Source of the DNA: Flaccisagitta enflata
Lineage: Eukaryota; Chaetognatha; Sagittoidea; Aphragmophora
Assembly (NCBI GenBank): GCA_965153355.1
Contig: OZ231128.1
Coordinates: 47,368,001-47,432,000, forward strand
Length of the DNA stretch: 64,000 bases
Direction: 5' to 3'
The notes beneath the pieces were generated by a model. It worked only from the letters and a program-made list of their open reading frames with translations. It was not told the origin of the DNA and ran no database searches. The position numbers were made by a program, and so were the translations under genes. Of this stretch, positions 36,690 to 48,092 are shown piece by piece (positions within the stretch are counted from its first letter, which is position 1; each line of letters begins with the position of its first letter).

Positions 36690-37797
36690 CTCAATAACCT
36701 AGAAATATGTAACCTGGCCATGATGATCGATGAAGTCATAGACAGGAAACGAAGTTGAACGGTAATGATCTTATGTACATTTAAAGACTTGACTTACTCG
36801 ACATTCTGCTGATAACCCATTCACGTATTCACCTTTTGCTTTAGTGTTAAGACTTGTTTATTGTTAACGTTCCTATTAATCTTGTGGCCACTTGAGTTCC
36901 TTCAGTCTCCTGTATCCTTTCTTGACTCTTGACTCCTTCTTAAAAAGTCGTTGGCATTCCACAGGATTGACGCCTTTGACTAAACGGTTACTGGCTTCTT
37001 GGTCTTGGTTCCCGAGCACGCGCACGTGCCTTTTTCGGTTCTGTCGATCGGACGCTACGAGTCATTCGAATTATTTTAGGAGCATTGCATAACAGTGTAG
37101 GTGATTTGTCATTTTCAAACTCGTAATTATTTTTGAAAGGGCGATTATAGTTATGTTCATTTGTCTTTAATATTTATCAAGTTTTATTAATCAAGTTTTA
37201 AGCTGTCTCCACCTACCAGCTCCGTCGCATCAAATCAACGCGACCCCACTCCCTTTTACTGTAAAAGAGAGAAGCGATTCTGAATAACGATTCGCTGTCA
37301 CCTTTCAACCATTCAAAGCCTAGAATTCATTTTAAAAACGCAGTTTTCACCGATTTCCGCTCTTTCAATGCCAAATTTTGTCAGCCTTCTTGGTCATACC
37401 TATCGCGGTACCTCTCTAGCTGTCATCAATTTCACCCGTTCACCCCTCTCTTTTTTCATGCTTAGATATCTTTAATGACATCCTTTCACCCCGCTCTATA
37501 TTCACGCTTAACCTCGTTAGATGTCGTTAGTGACACCCTGTCAACCTTTGGTCAAAAACGGTGGCGGGAAAAACTCTCGAGAGATCACATCAACAAAAAC
37601 AACAACAACAAGAACAACAACGACAACCAAAACAATAACAACAACAACAGCCTCTGCAGGGATCACGTCATGACACGTCAACGACGCGTTAATGACGTGA
37701 AACGAAATAAGAAGTGCTTTGGAAATGCCCTTTGCCGCGCGATAAAAACTACGCCGTCGAAAGTAGAAACAGTCTGTGGACAAATTGTGCTTTTTTT
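36690..37797. other. Stretch without recognisable gene
   Basis: No array or domain. CAACAA-rich text at 37,590-37,650 only. The open frame from 37,475 runs into family A arrays and is not credible. Confidence 0.4.
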
Positions 37798-37921
37798 CAA
37801 GTCGCGTGCTACGCAACTCTACACCCCGCTACGTCGATCGGTCGGTCGGTCGGTCAGTCGGTCAGTCGGTCGGTCGGTCGGTGGATCGGTGGTCGGTCGG
37901 TCGGTCAGTTAGTCGGTCCCC

Positions 37922-38670
37922 TTTTTGGACAGCGGCCCCGAAGGAGCCGATGACCTATGCTTTCACATGGGTACACTTGAACAAGCATCTGTCGATCTTT
38001 TGTTTTTAAGACTTTTTAAGCGTTTTTTTTAAAAAATTAGGGTTAGGGGTGGGTTTAGGGTTAGGGTTAGGGTTGGGGATAGTGTTAGGGTTACGGACAA
38101 GGTTAGCTTTAGGGCTAAGGATTGGCTGGGTTTTATGTATTACGACCCGAAGCTATTCAAATTTAATTCGCTCTGGCGGAGGATTCTGAAAGAAAAACAA
38201 AATCGTGCAGACACTCAATCAGCAGCTCCGAAATTTTTTCTTCTCCTTCTCCTCCAGCGTACCCCCACTTGCTTGAAACCCGGTCTCCAGGCTCAAATTC
38301 CAGTCTTGAAGCTCAAATCTCAGTCTCAAAGCTACAATCCCAGTCTTGAAGCTCAAATCCCAATCTCGAGGCTAAAATCCCAATCTCAAGGCTCAAATCC
38401 CAGTCTCCAGGCTCAAATCCCAGTTTCCAGGCTCAAATCCCAGTTTCCAGGCTCAAATCCCAGTATCGAGGCTCCGATCCCAGTCCCATGGCTCTGATCC
38501 TAGTCTTGAGGCTCAAATCCCAGTCTCAAAGCTCAAATCCTGGCCTCCAAGCTTCCAGGCTTAAATCCCAGCCCCATGGCTCACATCCAAGCTGCAATAA
38601 AAACAGCATAGGTCATCGGAACTCACACAGGGGCAACGGGTACCGCTGGCCATCTAACGCTTTTGCGACT
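37922..38670 (-). mobile_element. Family B element inserted in family A
   Basis: It starts GGACAGCGGCCCCGAAGG, has GCCGATGACCTATGC, a telomere-like tract, about fourteen ~20-bp units of the GAGGCTCAAATCCCAGTCTC type (38,285-38,590), AGCATAGGTCATCGG, and the end CAACGGGTACCGCTGGCC...TTTTGCGACT. It is the longest B copy. The right arm has lost its GGCCCC hairpin. Confidence 0.75.
38035..38119 (+). repeat. Interstitial TTAGGG-like tract
   Basis: GGGTTAGGGTTAGGG with degenerate neighbours (GTTAGGGGTGGGTTTAGGG, TTAGCTTTAGGGC), inside the family B copy. Too short and degenerate to be a telomere. Confidence 0.8.
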
Positions 38671-38795
38671 CTTACTTTTTTGGCGTTTTTGAGCTTTTTG
38701 AGCTTATGGCTCCTGCCCAAATGCTTCAGTGACCTTCTTCAGCACTGCTCTAGCCTACCCGAATGCGACTAGGGTAGCCGTGTATCTGGCCTTGT

Positions 38796-38978
38796 TTTTT
38801 AGTCGCGTGCTACGCGACTCTTCACCCGCTTTGTCAGTCGGTCGGTCGGTTGGTCCCCAGCCCTGTTTAATTTTTCGGTGTATTTGAGCGTTTTGAGCTC
38901 ACTGCTCCTGCCAAAATGCCCTAGTGACCTTCTCCATCACTGTCCCTGCCCACCCGCACGCGACTTGGGTAGTCGTGT
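38796..38978 (-). mobile_element. Family A (HINE-like) element, tandem to the previous one
   Basis: TTTTTTAGTCGCGTGCTACG, hairpin, GTCAGTCGGTCGGTCGG, GTGTATTTGAGCG, CTCCTGCC, GTGACCTTCTCCATCACTG, CACCCGCACGCGACTTGGG. The GCACGCGACT block complements the hairpin arm AGTCGCGTGC exactly. Confidence 0.75.
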
Positions 38979-38979
38979 G

Positions 38980-39475
38980 GAATGAATTTAAGAGTATTTT
39001 TGATGAAAGAAATAAAATCATTGTTATTGAAGTTCACATCATTACCATATTCTTTGTGTCAAACAAAATAAAAACGAGACTGACATGACTGTACAAACAG
39101 AAACTTTCTGTACAAACAGAAAGACATTAGCCAACTGAACCAGGCCTTTTTAATGACGACGAGAACCTAAAACAACTAACTAAAACAAGCCACACGTTTT
39201 CAACTTGACCCTCTTTTTCTTCCCCATTTCCTTCACATAAAACTAATCTGGAACGAGTCTGTGGCATTTAAGGTGATCCTTCGTGCACACATCAACTCCA
39301 GGCGACGGCGAAGGACTTCATCAAACACGCAAAAGTGGGGCTTTTTTTTGCATTTATGCATTTATATTGACTAGAGGTATTTGGCAAACGACCTTACAGT
39401 CCTTAAGCCTTTGTTAAACAGAAAGCGAACGAGGAGGAAAGGTTGTCGTCTCGTCGTCATTGTCGTCGTCTTCGT
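38980..39475. other. Stretch without recognisable gene
   Basis: Ordinary AT-rich text. A CTGTACAAACAGAAA phrase repeats at 39,089 and 39,108. Nothing else is supportable. Confidence 0.4.
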
Positions 39476-39478
39476 CTT

Positions 39479-39483
39479 TATCG

Positions 39484-39549
<66 letters not shown>

Positions 39550-39628
39550 TTGTTGTTGTTTTTATTTGTTGTTGTTGTTTGTTGTTGTTGTTGTTGTTAT
39601 TGTTGTTGTCGTCGTTGTCGTTGTCGTT

Positions 39629-39709
<81 letters not shown>

Positions 39710-39742
39710 GCTGTAATCGTCGTCGTCGTTCGCTCGCGCGCA

Positions 39743-39836
<94 letters not shown>
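39479..39836. repeat. (GTT)n, (GTCGTG)n and (CA)n arrays
   Basis: GTT tract (39,484-39,600), GTCGTT/GTCGTG units (39,606-39,669), a second GTT tract, then a pure (CA)n of about 90 bp. CGCACACGTGGCACG repeats follow. Confidence 0.97.
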
Positions 39837-39839
<3 letters not shown>

Positions 39840-40253
39840 CTGCACGCGCACTCGCACACGTGGCACGCGCACACGTGGCACGATAGCGACACGACAGGCA
39901 GCGTATTCATTCTATCTAGATTATCTTGACGGTACTATTAATTTCATCAACATGCTGATAATGTATAGAAATGAGCCGTTGTTGGAGGGCACCATCTGGA
40001 TAAAATGTCATTTCATTATGACGGCATTCCTCGGAAGGCAACATATGTGTTTCAACAGGAGCCAAAGTAAAAAATTAGAATGATTGAATTTGAATGATTA
40101 AACGGAAATAATCATTGAGATATATCATAATTGATATTTTTTTGCATAACTTGCATTCAAACATGAAAAAGAACCAAATAAAGCTGAAATTAATGAAGAA
40201 AATATAATGCAAATTACTGAAAATTTCATTTTTGGTAACTGACAGGGGGCTCG

Positions 40254-40390
40254 TTGAAATTCTAAGATTGCATAGAAAATGAAAAAATGAAAACAAAAAA
40301 CATAGTTCTCTTCCAAAATTGATTACGAAGAGAACTATGTTTTTGGAAATGCAAAATTTCCCTGCATTTGAGAGTCTTAGAATTTCAACG
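40254..40390. repeat. Nested 137-bp hairpin
   Basis: The outer stem GTTGAAATTCTAAGA pairs with TCTTAGAATTTCAAC at 40,376. The inner stem AAAACATAGTTCTCTT pairs with AAGAGAACTATGTTTT at 40,327. It is probably the core of a small foldback element in AT-rich DNA (40.1-40.6 kb) that otherwise shows nothing. Confidence 0.7.
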
Positions 40391-41025
40391 GCAAGAACAA
40401 ACAAAAAAATGGAAGCAAAATTTCATTAAAAACCTTGATTTTCTTGCTTTTCTCATTTGAATTGCGTAGTCAAAATTAATTTTGAGGTCAGAATATGATA
40501 GAAATGTATACAACAAGTGTCTTCAAAGCAAATTTATCTTTGAAAATCATTCTTTGCAATTATTGTCCAAGAAAATGATGCAAAAAGTATGGTGAAACAC
40601 TTAGTTTTCCTTCAAAAATTTGCCGTCTTATGCAAAAAGAAACGTGAAAGAGTCGGGCGACAGGGAAAGGAGTGAAGAAAAAGTTACAAGAAGATAAGGA
40701 TGATGCCGTTCACACTGTTTGCTGTGTATTCTTTTTCACACACATGTACGTTCTCTCTACCTTTGTGACACGAATCCATACTATGCGCACATACATCATT
40801 GATAATTCTATACTCACAAAGAGCTCAGCTTTATGCTTAATTCTTTTTCATTCACCACTCACCAGTGATTTCGCCCGCGGGATCCTTATTCGGAACTTGA
40901 TTAAATTGAGGCCAAACTTAAAAGGCTTCCCAGCGATTTTGATAGTCAGCCACTTGCATTGTCAACGCATACAGTCGCACCTCACACTTAAGGATCCGCA
41001 AGTATGCTTCCAACAAGTAACGCGG

Positions 41026-41264
41026 GGTGACAATATCGTCCCGGATGGATAGGCAGGAGTATACATCCCCCTCCATACGCGGATGGGTGGGAAGGAGCTT
41101 CCCCCCTCCATACGCCCACACACAAACACAAACCTAAAGTCATCCTTAATGCTCATTTTTACATTTCCCAACTTGATCATTACAGACTGACGGACCAATG
41201 GATGGACCAACGGACCGATGGATGGACAAAGCCCATTTTGGAGTCGCGAGGTTGCCACTAAAAA
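41026..41264 (+). mobile_element. Family A (HINE-like) element
   Basis: It starts GTGACAATATCGTCCCGGAT with a GGCAGGAG block, contains duplicated CTCCATACGC and CATACGCGGATGGGTGG text, a GGACCAATGGATGGACCAAC array, and ends GAGTCGCG-AGGT-TGCCACTAAAAA (imperfect stem). Confidence 0.6.
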
Positions 41265-41524
41265 CAGATCTGGTTCCCTGACCCTTAATTGTTTTGTTTT
41301 GAATTGTTTGTTTTGTTTTGTTCATCCAATAATTTCATCGAAAATCAGTAAGAATTGGATTTTACTATGGCCGAGCAACTGAGTACTGCGTTCACGCTGT
41401 TTTGCGGAAAAAAATGGTGGTTAATCTGGCTATTGTACACATAGATTGAGTTAAGACAAGTCTCGGTAAAGAGGAGACGTTGAGAAAGAAAACGTCAATC
41501 AGAGAGTCGATAAACTGCGTTGAT

Positions 41525-41790
41525 GAAGTGCCAACTGACTTGCTGGCTCCTTCAAGCATGAGACGCTTCACAGTGCACAGAGTGGCAACTAACTTACTGG
41601 CTCCTTCAGGCAAAAGATGTTCATTGAACCTCTGGATCCCATAAGCATGAGACTCAACGTGCCAAGGATATTAAAGGGGCAACTGCAACGGACCTGCGGA
41701 CTCCATCAAGCCCGATGCACTTTGTAGCTTTACAGCGCACAGGTTCAGGGGGTGATGAAGCGCCAACTGGCTTTGTAGCTGTATCATTAC
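41525..41790. repeat. Degenerate ~60-bp repeat
   Basis: Four diverged units contain GCCAACTGACTTGCTGGCTC-like text (41,529, 41,585, 41,680, 41,763). On the minus strand the first two read EGASK-x-V-x-T. It may be a coding-repeat relic or a minisatellite; there is no supportable gene. Confidence 0.45.
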
Positions 41791-42376
41791 AGCAGCGCTT
41801 ATCATGTCCTTCATGACACAATTTCGCTCCAAAAAAGATTTTGGACACTCTAGAATATAGCAATTAGATAGTTTGAGCCACTTTTTGTGCAGATCGAGCA
41901 CAAATAATACAAGAAAATAAGCAACAGCCTATCATCCTATTTGGGAGAATGTGCACTTTCCAATCTCGCACATCCCCTCGACGAGATTTTGAATTTTTGA
42001 TGCAATTTTTACGTCATTCTCTCAAGTGAATCGTTGTTCATGTAAATCATATTGTAGCTGCAGTAAAAGTTATTGCAACGGCAGTGCGGTAATTATTAAT
42101 GAAATGGTAACATTGATGATGCCGTTTCATTTCATCATTCCGTTTCATTCTTTTTCGTTCGTCTCGGAAATATGCTTAAAGCTACTTGGGTGTTGTTGAC
42201 CTCGTTTCTGACATCTGAATTCTAACAAGGCCTCGCTGATTAGAAATATGTGAATGAACGTTCTGAATGAATGAGTGAATGAAAATGAATGTGGTAAAGC
42301 ATGAGAGACTACAGGTATTAAGTCATTACTGCAAGACGCCGAAATGGCAGTTTTGCGCGGATATCGGGTTTGTGTG

Positions 42377-42464
42377 ATGGACAGAAAGACGGACCGACTG
42401 ACCGACGGACGGACGGACAGACAGACAAAACCTCACTTAGATGTACGACGACGCACATAAAAAA
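42377..42464 (+). mobile_element. Family A (HINE-like) 3' end, ATGTACG variant
   Basis: GACGGACCGACTGACCGACG and ACGGACAGACAGACA arrays, then CCTCACTTAG, a hairpin ATGTACG-ACGA-CGCACAT with one mismatch, and AAAAAA. The upstream text resembles intron 1 of the membrane-protein gene. Confidence 0.6.
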
Positions 42465-42627
42465 CGATGGACGAATGGAAGAATCCAGAGAAATGAGGAT
42501 TTATATTTGGAAAGTCGATCTTTTAACATTTGAGACCAATCCAAAACTCGCTGTAACGCTGTAAATTTTTGCGTTTACGGAATATTTTATTGAACAAAAA
42601 GAGATTTTTAAACAACGACAACGCAAC

Positions 42628-42850
42628 AAACAAGGCTGGATACACGGCTACCCTAGTCGCGTGCGGTTGGGCAGGAGCAGTGCTGGAGAAGGTTGCTGGG
42701 GCATTTGGGCAGAAGTAGTAAGCTTAAAAAGCTCGAAAACACCAAAAAAGTAAAAAGGGGACCAACCGACCAACCAAACCAGCCGTGACGGACCGACGGA
42801 CCGACGGACCGACATAGCTGGTTGTAGAGTCGCGTAGAACGCGACTAAAA
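42628..42850 (+). mobile_element. Family A (HINE-like) element, most complete copy
   Basis: AACAAGGCTGGATACACGG, CTAGTCGCGTGCGG, GGGCAGGAGCAG, GGGCATTTGGGCAG, AAAAGTAAAAAGGGGACC, GACCGACGGACC array, GTAGAGTCGCG-TAGAA-CGCGACT, AAAA. The subterminal AGTCGCGTGC complements GCACGCGACT of the canonical hairpin. It serves as the empty-site reference for the family B insertion at 37.9 kb. Confidence 0.8.
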
Positions 42851-44074
42851 GTAATTCAAATGTAAAACTAAAAATGTATTGTGTATCGTCCATGACATTA
42901 TCCACATGTAAATGACGTAATAAGAAAATCAAAATCCAACAAAAAGTGGACGCGACCAAAATCATCCCATAAATCTTTCAATAAATCACATGACAAAGTC
43001 GAAATAGTCGTAAACAAAAACCACGGCGGAGAAAAAACTCCATCATCATTAATCACATCCTTCAAGTTCAAGTGTTTACTTTTGAATAATACACGAAGAC
43101 GCCGTTACCACTCAGAACACACTTCTTTGGATGGTTACTTTATCTTCAGCAGTTACGACAACATCCTTTTATATTCGCAAAAATTTGAAAACCTTTTTTT
43201 TATCGAATGTTCGATAAAAAGATGATGTTTTCTTAAGGAGATCTAAATACAATAATACCTTTTTAACTGTACACCTAATATTTCGTATCAGTGTTGTAAC
43301 ATTTTTTTTTCTAAGATTAAGAAGCATGCATGCGACTCTGCGGTCTGTGACGCTTCATATCTTATCATATTTTCCACGAGGTTTTAACTTATGTTAAAAG
43401 ACTAGGCGGAAAATGCTCAAGCATTAACGCTGGGAATGCAATCTTATTGTCGGCAAAATTGTTAGCGAAATTTCAACTGGGCTACTCAGATTAACGCCGA
43501 CTGAGCATTCATTTCATAATTTTGTGTTTCAGTGATCTTTCATCGAATTTTCAGACTTTTGTTTCCATGATTTACCCTAAAATGACTGAAAGGTCTTCAA
43601 GTCTAATACTACTACCCATGCCCCTCTTTGCACAACTAAAACCAATTAATAGAAACTGTACTATAAATCATTATATGATCACATAGCTGAGCCTTAAAAA
43701 CACGTTACATTATTTATGCACCTCTTGATCGATTACCAAAACCTTGGTTCGTAAAGATTATCATATCGAAATAATTCGCATGGGAAAACAAACATCTTTA
43801 ACCAGAAGTAAGCAGGATTTATGTGAACTTACAGTTTATACACGTACACACACGAGAAAAAAAGAGCACTGAGAAGCGAAACAAATCTCATAAACTCTCT
43901 CTAAAACCATCAAACACAGCACATGGGTACAAGAGAGATTGACAATCAACAAGGTCACAGATTTGTTCCCTTCTACTTATCTTTTTATCGTCAAACATGC
44001 ACGAGTCTGGTGGGCCTCTTTTTTTGTGGCCTCTCCCGTTCTCAGCAAACAAAATCCAGTCCTCTTATCAAATG
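42851..44074. other. AT-rich stretch without recognisable gene
   Basis: No array, terminal repeat or coding signal that I can support. Confidence 0.45.
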
Positions 44075-44560
<486 letters not shown>

Positions 44561-45363
44561 AGAACTGCAATTCTTGGTCAAAGGAGATAAAAAATGAGTA
44601 AAAAAATACATGATGGGGAAACTGAAAGCGGTGAGATGAGGAGGCGGGGGAAAGAGAGGAGGAGGAGGAGGCGAAGGATGAGGAGTAGAAAGAGATGGGG
44701 AAAAGAGAAGAACAGGGGAGAGGAATGTAGAAGTATACAAACTCAGCTGCAACGCGAGGCCAGGGTCGGGGAAAACAAAAAATCCCAACAAAAATCCCAA
44801 CTCTCTCTTCGTTGCTTCGTTGTGTTGCTTCGACTTCTTTTTTTGGCTTGATCTGGGGAATTTACCCTGAAAAGAAGTAATGAAGGAAACGAGAGGAAAG
44901 AAAATAATGATGAAAAAAAAAAGAAAAAAAAAAGGCAGGCAAAAAAGGAAAGAAAGAAGGATTGAATGGAAGCAACTGAGAGCGAAATTAGACAGGAAGG
45001 GGGACAGGAAGGGGGAAAAGGAAAAGCTGACAGGACAAGCTTAATGAATGATAGACAGACGGGGAACGAAGACTCTAGAATCTAAGACAGCAAGACCGGT
45101 CATTATCCTTAAGAAAGCGACAATTGTCGCGGCTTTCCAATGATGTAATGACTATCCGTCTCATTTGCTTGCCTATTACATCGTGGTCTTACAAAGAGTG
45201 TTCGTTCTGCCCATTCTACTGTTAATGAATTTAGGTGCAATGCGTAAAATGGTCCGGTCGATCCCTAGACATGGTACGCCTCGTACACATACGGACGGAT
45301 CGAGTGCCTGATCGCGACTTAAATTTATGAGAACGCATACAAACACGGAACAACATCCCTTAA

Positions 45364-45532
45364 AAAAACTAGGCCGGATAAACGACTACTGCGGGTGGGC
45401 AGGGGGCGGTGATGAAATGGGCTAACTAAGTATTTGCGCAAGGGTAATGATGTAAAATTTGCCTATAAACGAAAAAAAAAGGCCGACCAACGGATATTGC
45501 GGATTATAGAGTCGCGTGCACGCAACCAAAGA
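45364..45532 (+). mobile_element. Family A (HINE-like) element, decayed array
   Basis: AAACTAGGCCGGATAAACG, GCGGGTGGGCAGG, a short GACCAACGGA remnant and the end hairpin GAGTCGCGT-GC-ACGCAACC then AAAG. Confidence 0.6.
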
Positions 45533-45690
45533 CAAAGAGCGACAATGAGAAATATTGTAACGATAGATAAAGCATAAACCGCACACACGGCAAGAAAAGT
45601 CTGTGAAATATTGAGAAAGATTGAAACAAAAGGATGAGCTGACAAAGACAAAATGTAATGCTACTCACACGAACATTTTTTCTTATTTTT

Positions 45691-46699
45691 TTGTCCGCGA
45701 CGGAATATCATTCCGACGCGGACTATGATTCAAGGTGGGTGGGTGTCGTCGTCGTCGTCATCGTCGTCGTCGTTGTCGTCGTGTTCATTTTGAAAATGGA
45801 TAACTTTTTTATGCTTTGACCGATTTGGTTTCATATTTGGTGGGAAGTTGTACTAGGGTAAGGCGCTTTACATCCTATCCGATTTTGTGATCCGACCAAC
45901 CCAACCTGGCTTTCCAACCAGCCTACCGGCCTAAAAGTGAAAAACGTGCATAACTTTGGCATTTTTCAACCAATTTGGTTGAAATTTGGTATGGAGTCTC
46001 TAAATGGAAAGCACTCAACATATGTATGTGGTTTATATGCATTTGAGCATGCTAACCGGCCAAACCGACCTACCACCCAACCAGCCAACCTACCAAAAGT
46101 GAAAACTTGCATAACTTTGTCATTTTTCAACCAATTTGGTTTGGAAACTTGAGTATAGTCTCTAAATGAAAGAACTCAACATATGCACACTATTTATCCT
46201 GTCAAACCAGCCTACCACTCAACCAGCCTACCCAGCCTTAAAGTGAAAAATGTGCATATCTTTGGCGTTTTTCAACCAATTTGGTTGAAATTTGATATGG
46301 AGTCTCTAAATGGAAGGACTCAGCACATGTGATTTATTTATGTTTGAGCATGCCAACCAGCCAAACCCACCTACCACCCAACCAGCTAAAGTTAAAAACT
46401 TGCATAAATTGGACATTTTTCAACCAATTTTATTGAAACTTGGTATGGAGTCTCTAAATGAAAGAACTCAACATATGCACACTATTTATCCAAACCAGTT
46501 TACCACCCAACCACCCTACTAGCCTAAAAGTGAAAAATGTGCATAACTTTGCCATTTTTCAACGGATTTGCATGAAACTTTGTATGGAGGCTCCTAATGT
46601 AAAGAATTATAGTTTTAGCGAACTTACGGGGTTAGCAATCTTTTGGTCATAGCGATCTTATGGAATTGGTGATCTATAACCCCCTTCCGTCGCGGACCC
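45691..46699 (-). mobile_element. Family D (Helentron-like, non-autonomous), left arm
   Basis: One end is the hairpin GTCCGCGACGGAAT-ATC-ATTCCGACGCGGAC (45,693-45,723; 14-bp stem, one mismatch). The other end is TTCCGTCGCGGACCC (46,685-46,699), complementary to the hairpin arm. A GTC/GTCGTC tract adjoins the hairpin. The interior holds five units of ~140-170 bp, marked by TATGGAGTCTCTAAATG and CATTTTTCAACCAATTTGGT. There is no coding capacity. Confidence 0.7.
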
Positions 46700-46907
46700 A
46701 GATACTGATCAGATTTTTTTGCTCAAATGCCCGTTATAAATCCAGTTAAAAAGTTATAAATCAAGTTACAAAAAAAGATCATCTTCCAACGCCCCCACCC
46801 CTCCCCCAGAATACAAAGTTTTTTTGATGGATGAAGCAAGCTGATGAAAGCTATTAAAACGTGTGTTCTTAAAGGCTGAAATTAAAAAGGCCCACTTGAG
46901 TAATACA

Positions 46908-46990
46908 TATATAGTTACATCTCGCTGTAACGGACATTCGCCTGTAATGGATAAAAAAAGATCTTGTCTTGTCTTGTCTTGTCATTTCTC
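46908..46990. repeat. pogo/Tigger-like end with (CTTGT)n
   Basis: TACATCTCGCTGTAACGGAC resembles TIRs of pogo-group elements and shares CTCGCT-x-TAACGGAC with 49,764. No partner end was found. A mirror copy lies at 62,690-62,760. Confidence 0.35.
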
Positions 46991-47497
46991 TTATCTCCTC
47001 TATATGTTGACAGTAACAGAAATCTGTCAGCAATCAAGTGCAAATGAAATGTCTGAAGGCTTAATTGTTGGGAGAAAGATGAAGACAATAAATTTTATCG
47101 TCATAACGCCATTTTTTATGTAAGCATGACCGATGTACGGATGGACGGACAGACAGACCCGATCTGATATAGATGTGCATTTATACGACTTAAAAAACTC
47201 ATTTTCTGTGAATTTCTTCTTTTAACCATTCCAGAAGAAGAAAAAGCAGCACAAGCACAGGCATGGAAAGGATATAATCAATTGAATGTGCGCGACTCAG
47301 AGCCAGAACCATTAACCGGATTGGAAAAAATACATTCGTAACAAAGGCAAATGGCTGACGGTACCTTTTAAGGCCTTTGATTGTCCCCCCCCCTTAATCC
47401 TTTAAATTTCTTCCCCATGTGGTCGAAGAATCATTGATTTTTTTTCTGGGTTGTGAACTAAGAGTTTACAAGAGCTCATGGCTGAGGGTTCAGGCTA

Positions 47498-47805
47498 AAA
47501 AATGGCCACAACCATGGATGTAGGGGACGCCATGTCCACCATCTCCATGGATGTGGTAAAAGTTAGTCTTGAAAAGCAAGTCGGTCTTGAATTAGAAGTG
47601 ATTCAAGGTTGAATTTTAAAAAAAAAAGCATTTACATGGAAGATTCTTATTCAAGAATGATGCGAATAGTAAGAAAACTATAATCTTTTTATAGTCCGAC
47701 TTGTCCAACTTGCTTCTGACATGACTCGGTCTTGAAATGCTAGGTGGACATGGCGAATTTTAGAGCTCCCCTACATCCATGGTCACAACTGCGACCATGG
47801 ACAGG
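47498..47805. mobile_element. ~300-bp MITE-like inverted repeat, left arm
   Basis: CCATGGATGTAGGGGACG near the left end pairs with an inverted CCATGGATGTAGGGGAGC at the right, with further matches (GCCATGTCCACC; TCGGTCTTGAA). Mirror copy at about 61,850-62,165. Confidence 0.55.
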
Positions 47806-47979
47806 ATCTTAAAATTTAAGGCTGAATCGATTCTGAGTTCACGGGAACTTGTCTCTTTCGTGAGCGTTGTCGCCGAAAAAAGCTATTTCAACTGTTAGAA
47901 TTGTTGTTTTGATCATTTTTTCGGAAATATCCCTCCAAATCTCCAAAATAACATTCAAATTCCCTTTAGTGAAGTGAGT

Positions 47980-48055
<76 letters not shown>

Positions 48056-48092
48056 GAGAGAGAGAAATAGAGGGAGAGAGAGAGAAATAGAG
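47980..48092. repeat. (GA)n microsatellite, left arm
   Basis: GA tract with AAATAGAG interruptions. Its counterpart in the right arm is at 61,556-61,672 and differs in length. Confidence 0.95.

Larger units (their letters stand above)
37798..38798 (-). mobile_element. Family A (HINE-like) element split by family B
   Basis: The hairpin end (AGTCGCGTGCTACGCAACT, 37,800) and a long GTCGGTCG array occupy 37,798-37,921. The element resumes at ~38,672 with ACTTTTTTGGCGTTTTTGAG, CTCCTGCCCA, GAATGCGACTAGGGTAGCCG and CCTTGTTTTTT. The copy at 42,628-42,850 gives the uninterrupted sequence across the junction. Confidence 0.75.

Noticed and set aside
38035-38119. True telomere or chromosome-fusion scar
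   Set aside because: Few intact TTAGGG units, no orientation switch, and the tract lies inside a mobile element.
45930-46650. Short frames with Asn-Pro-Thr-Thr-Gln-Pro repeats
   Set aside because: They follow the internal ~150-bp repeats of family D and change frame between units.
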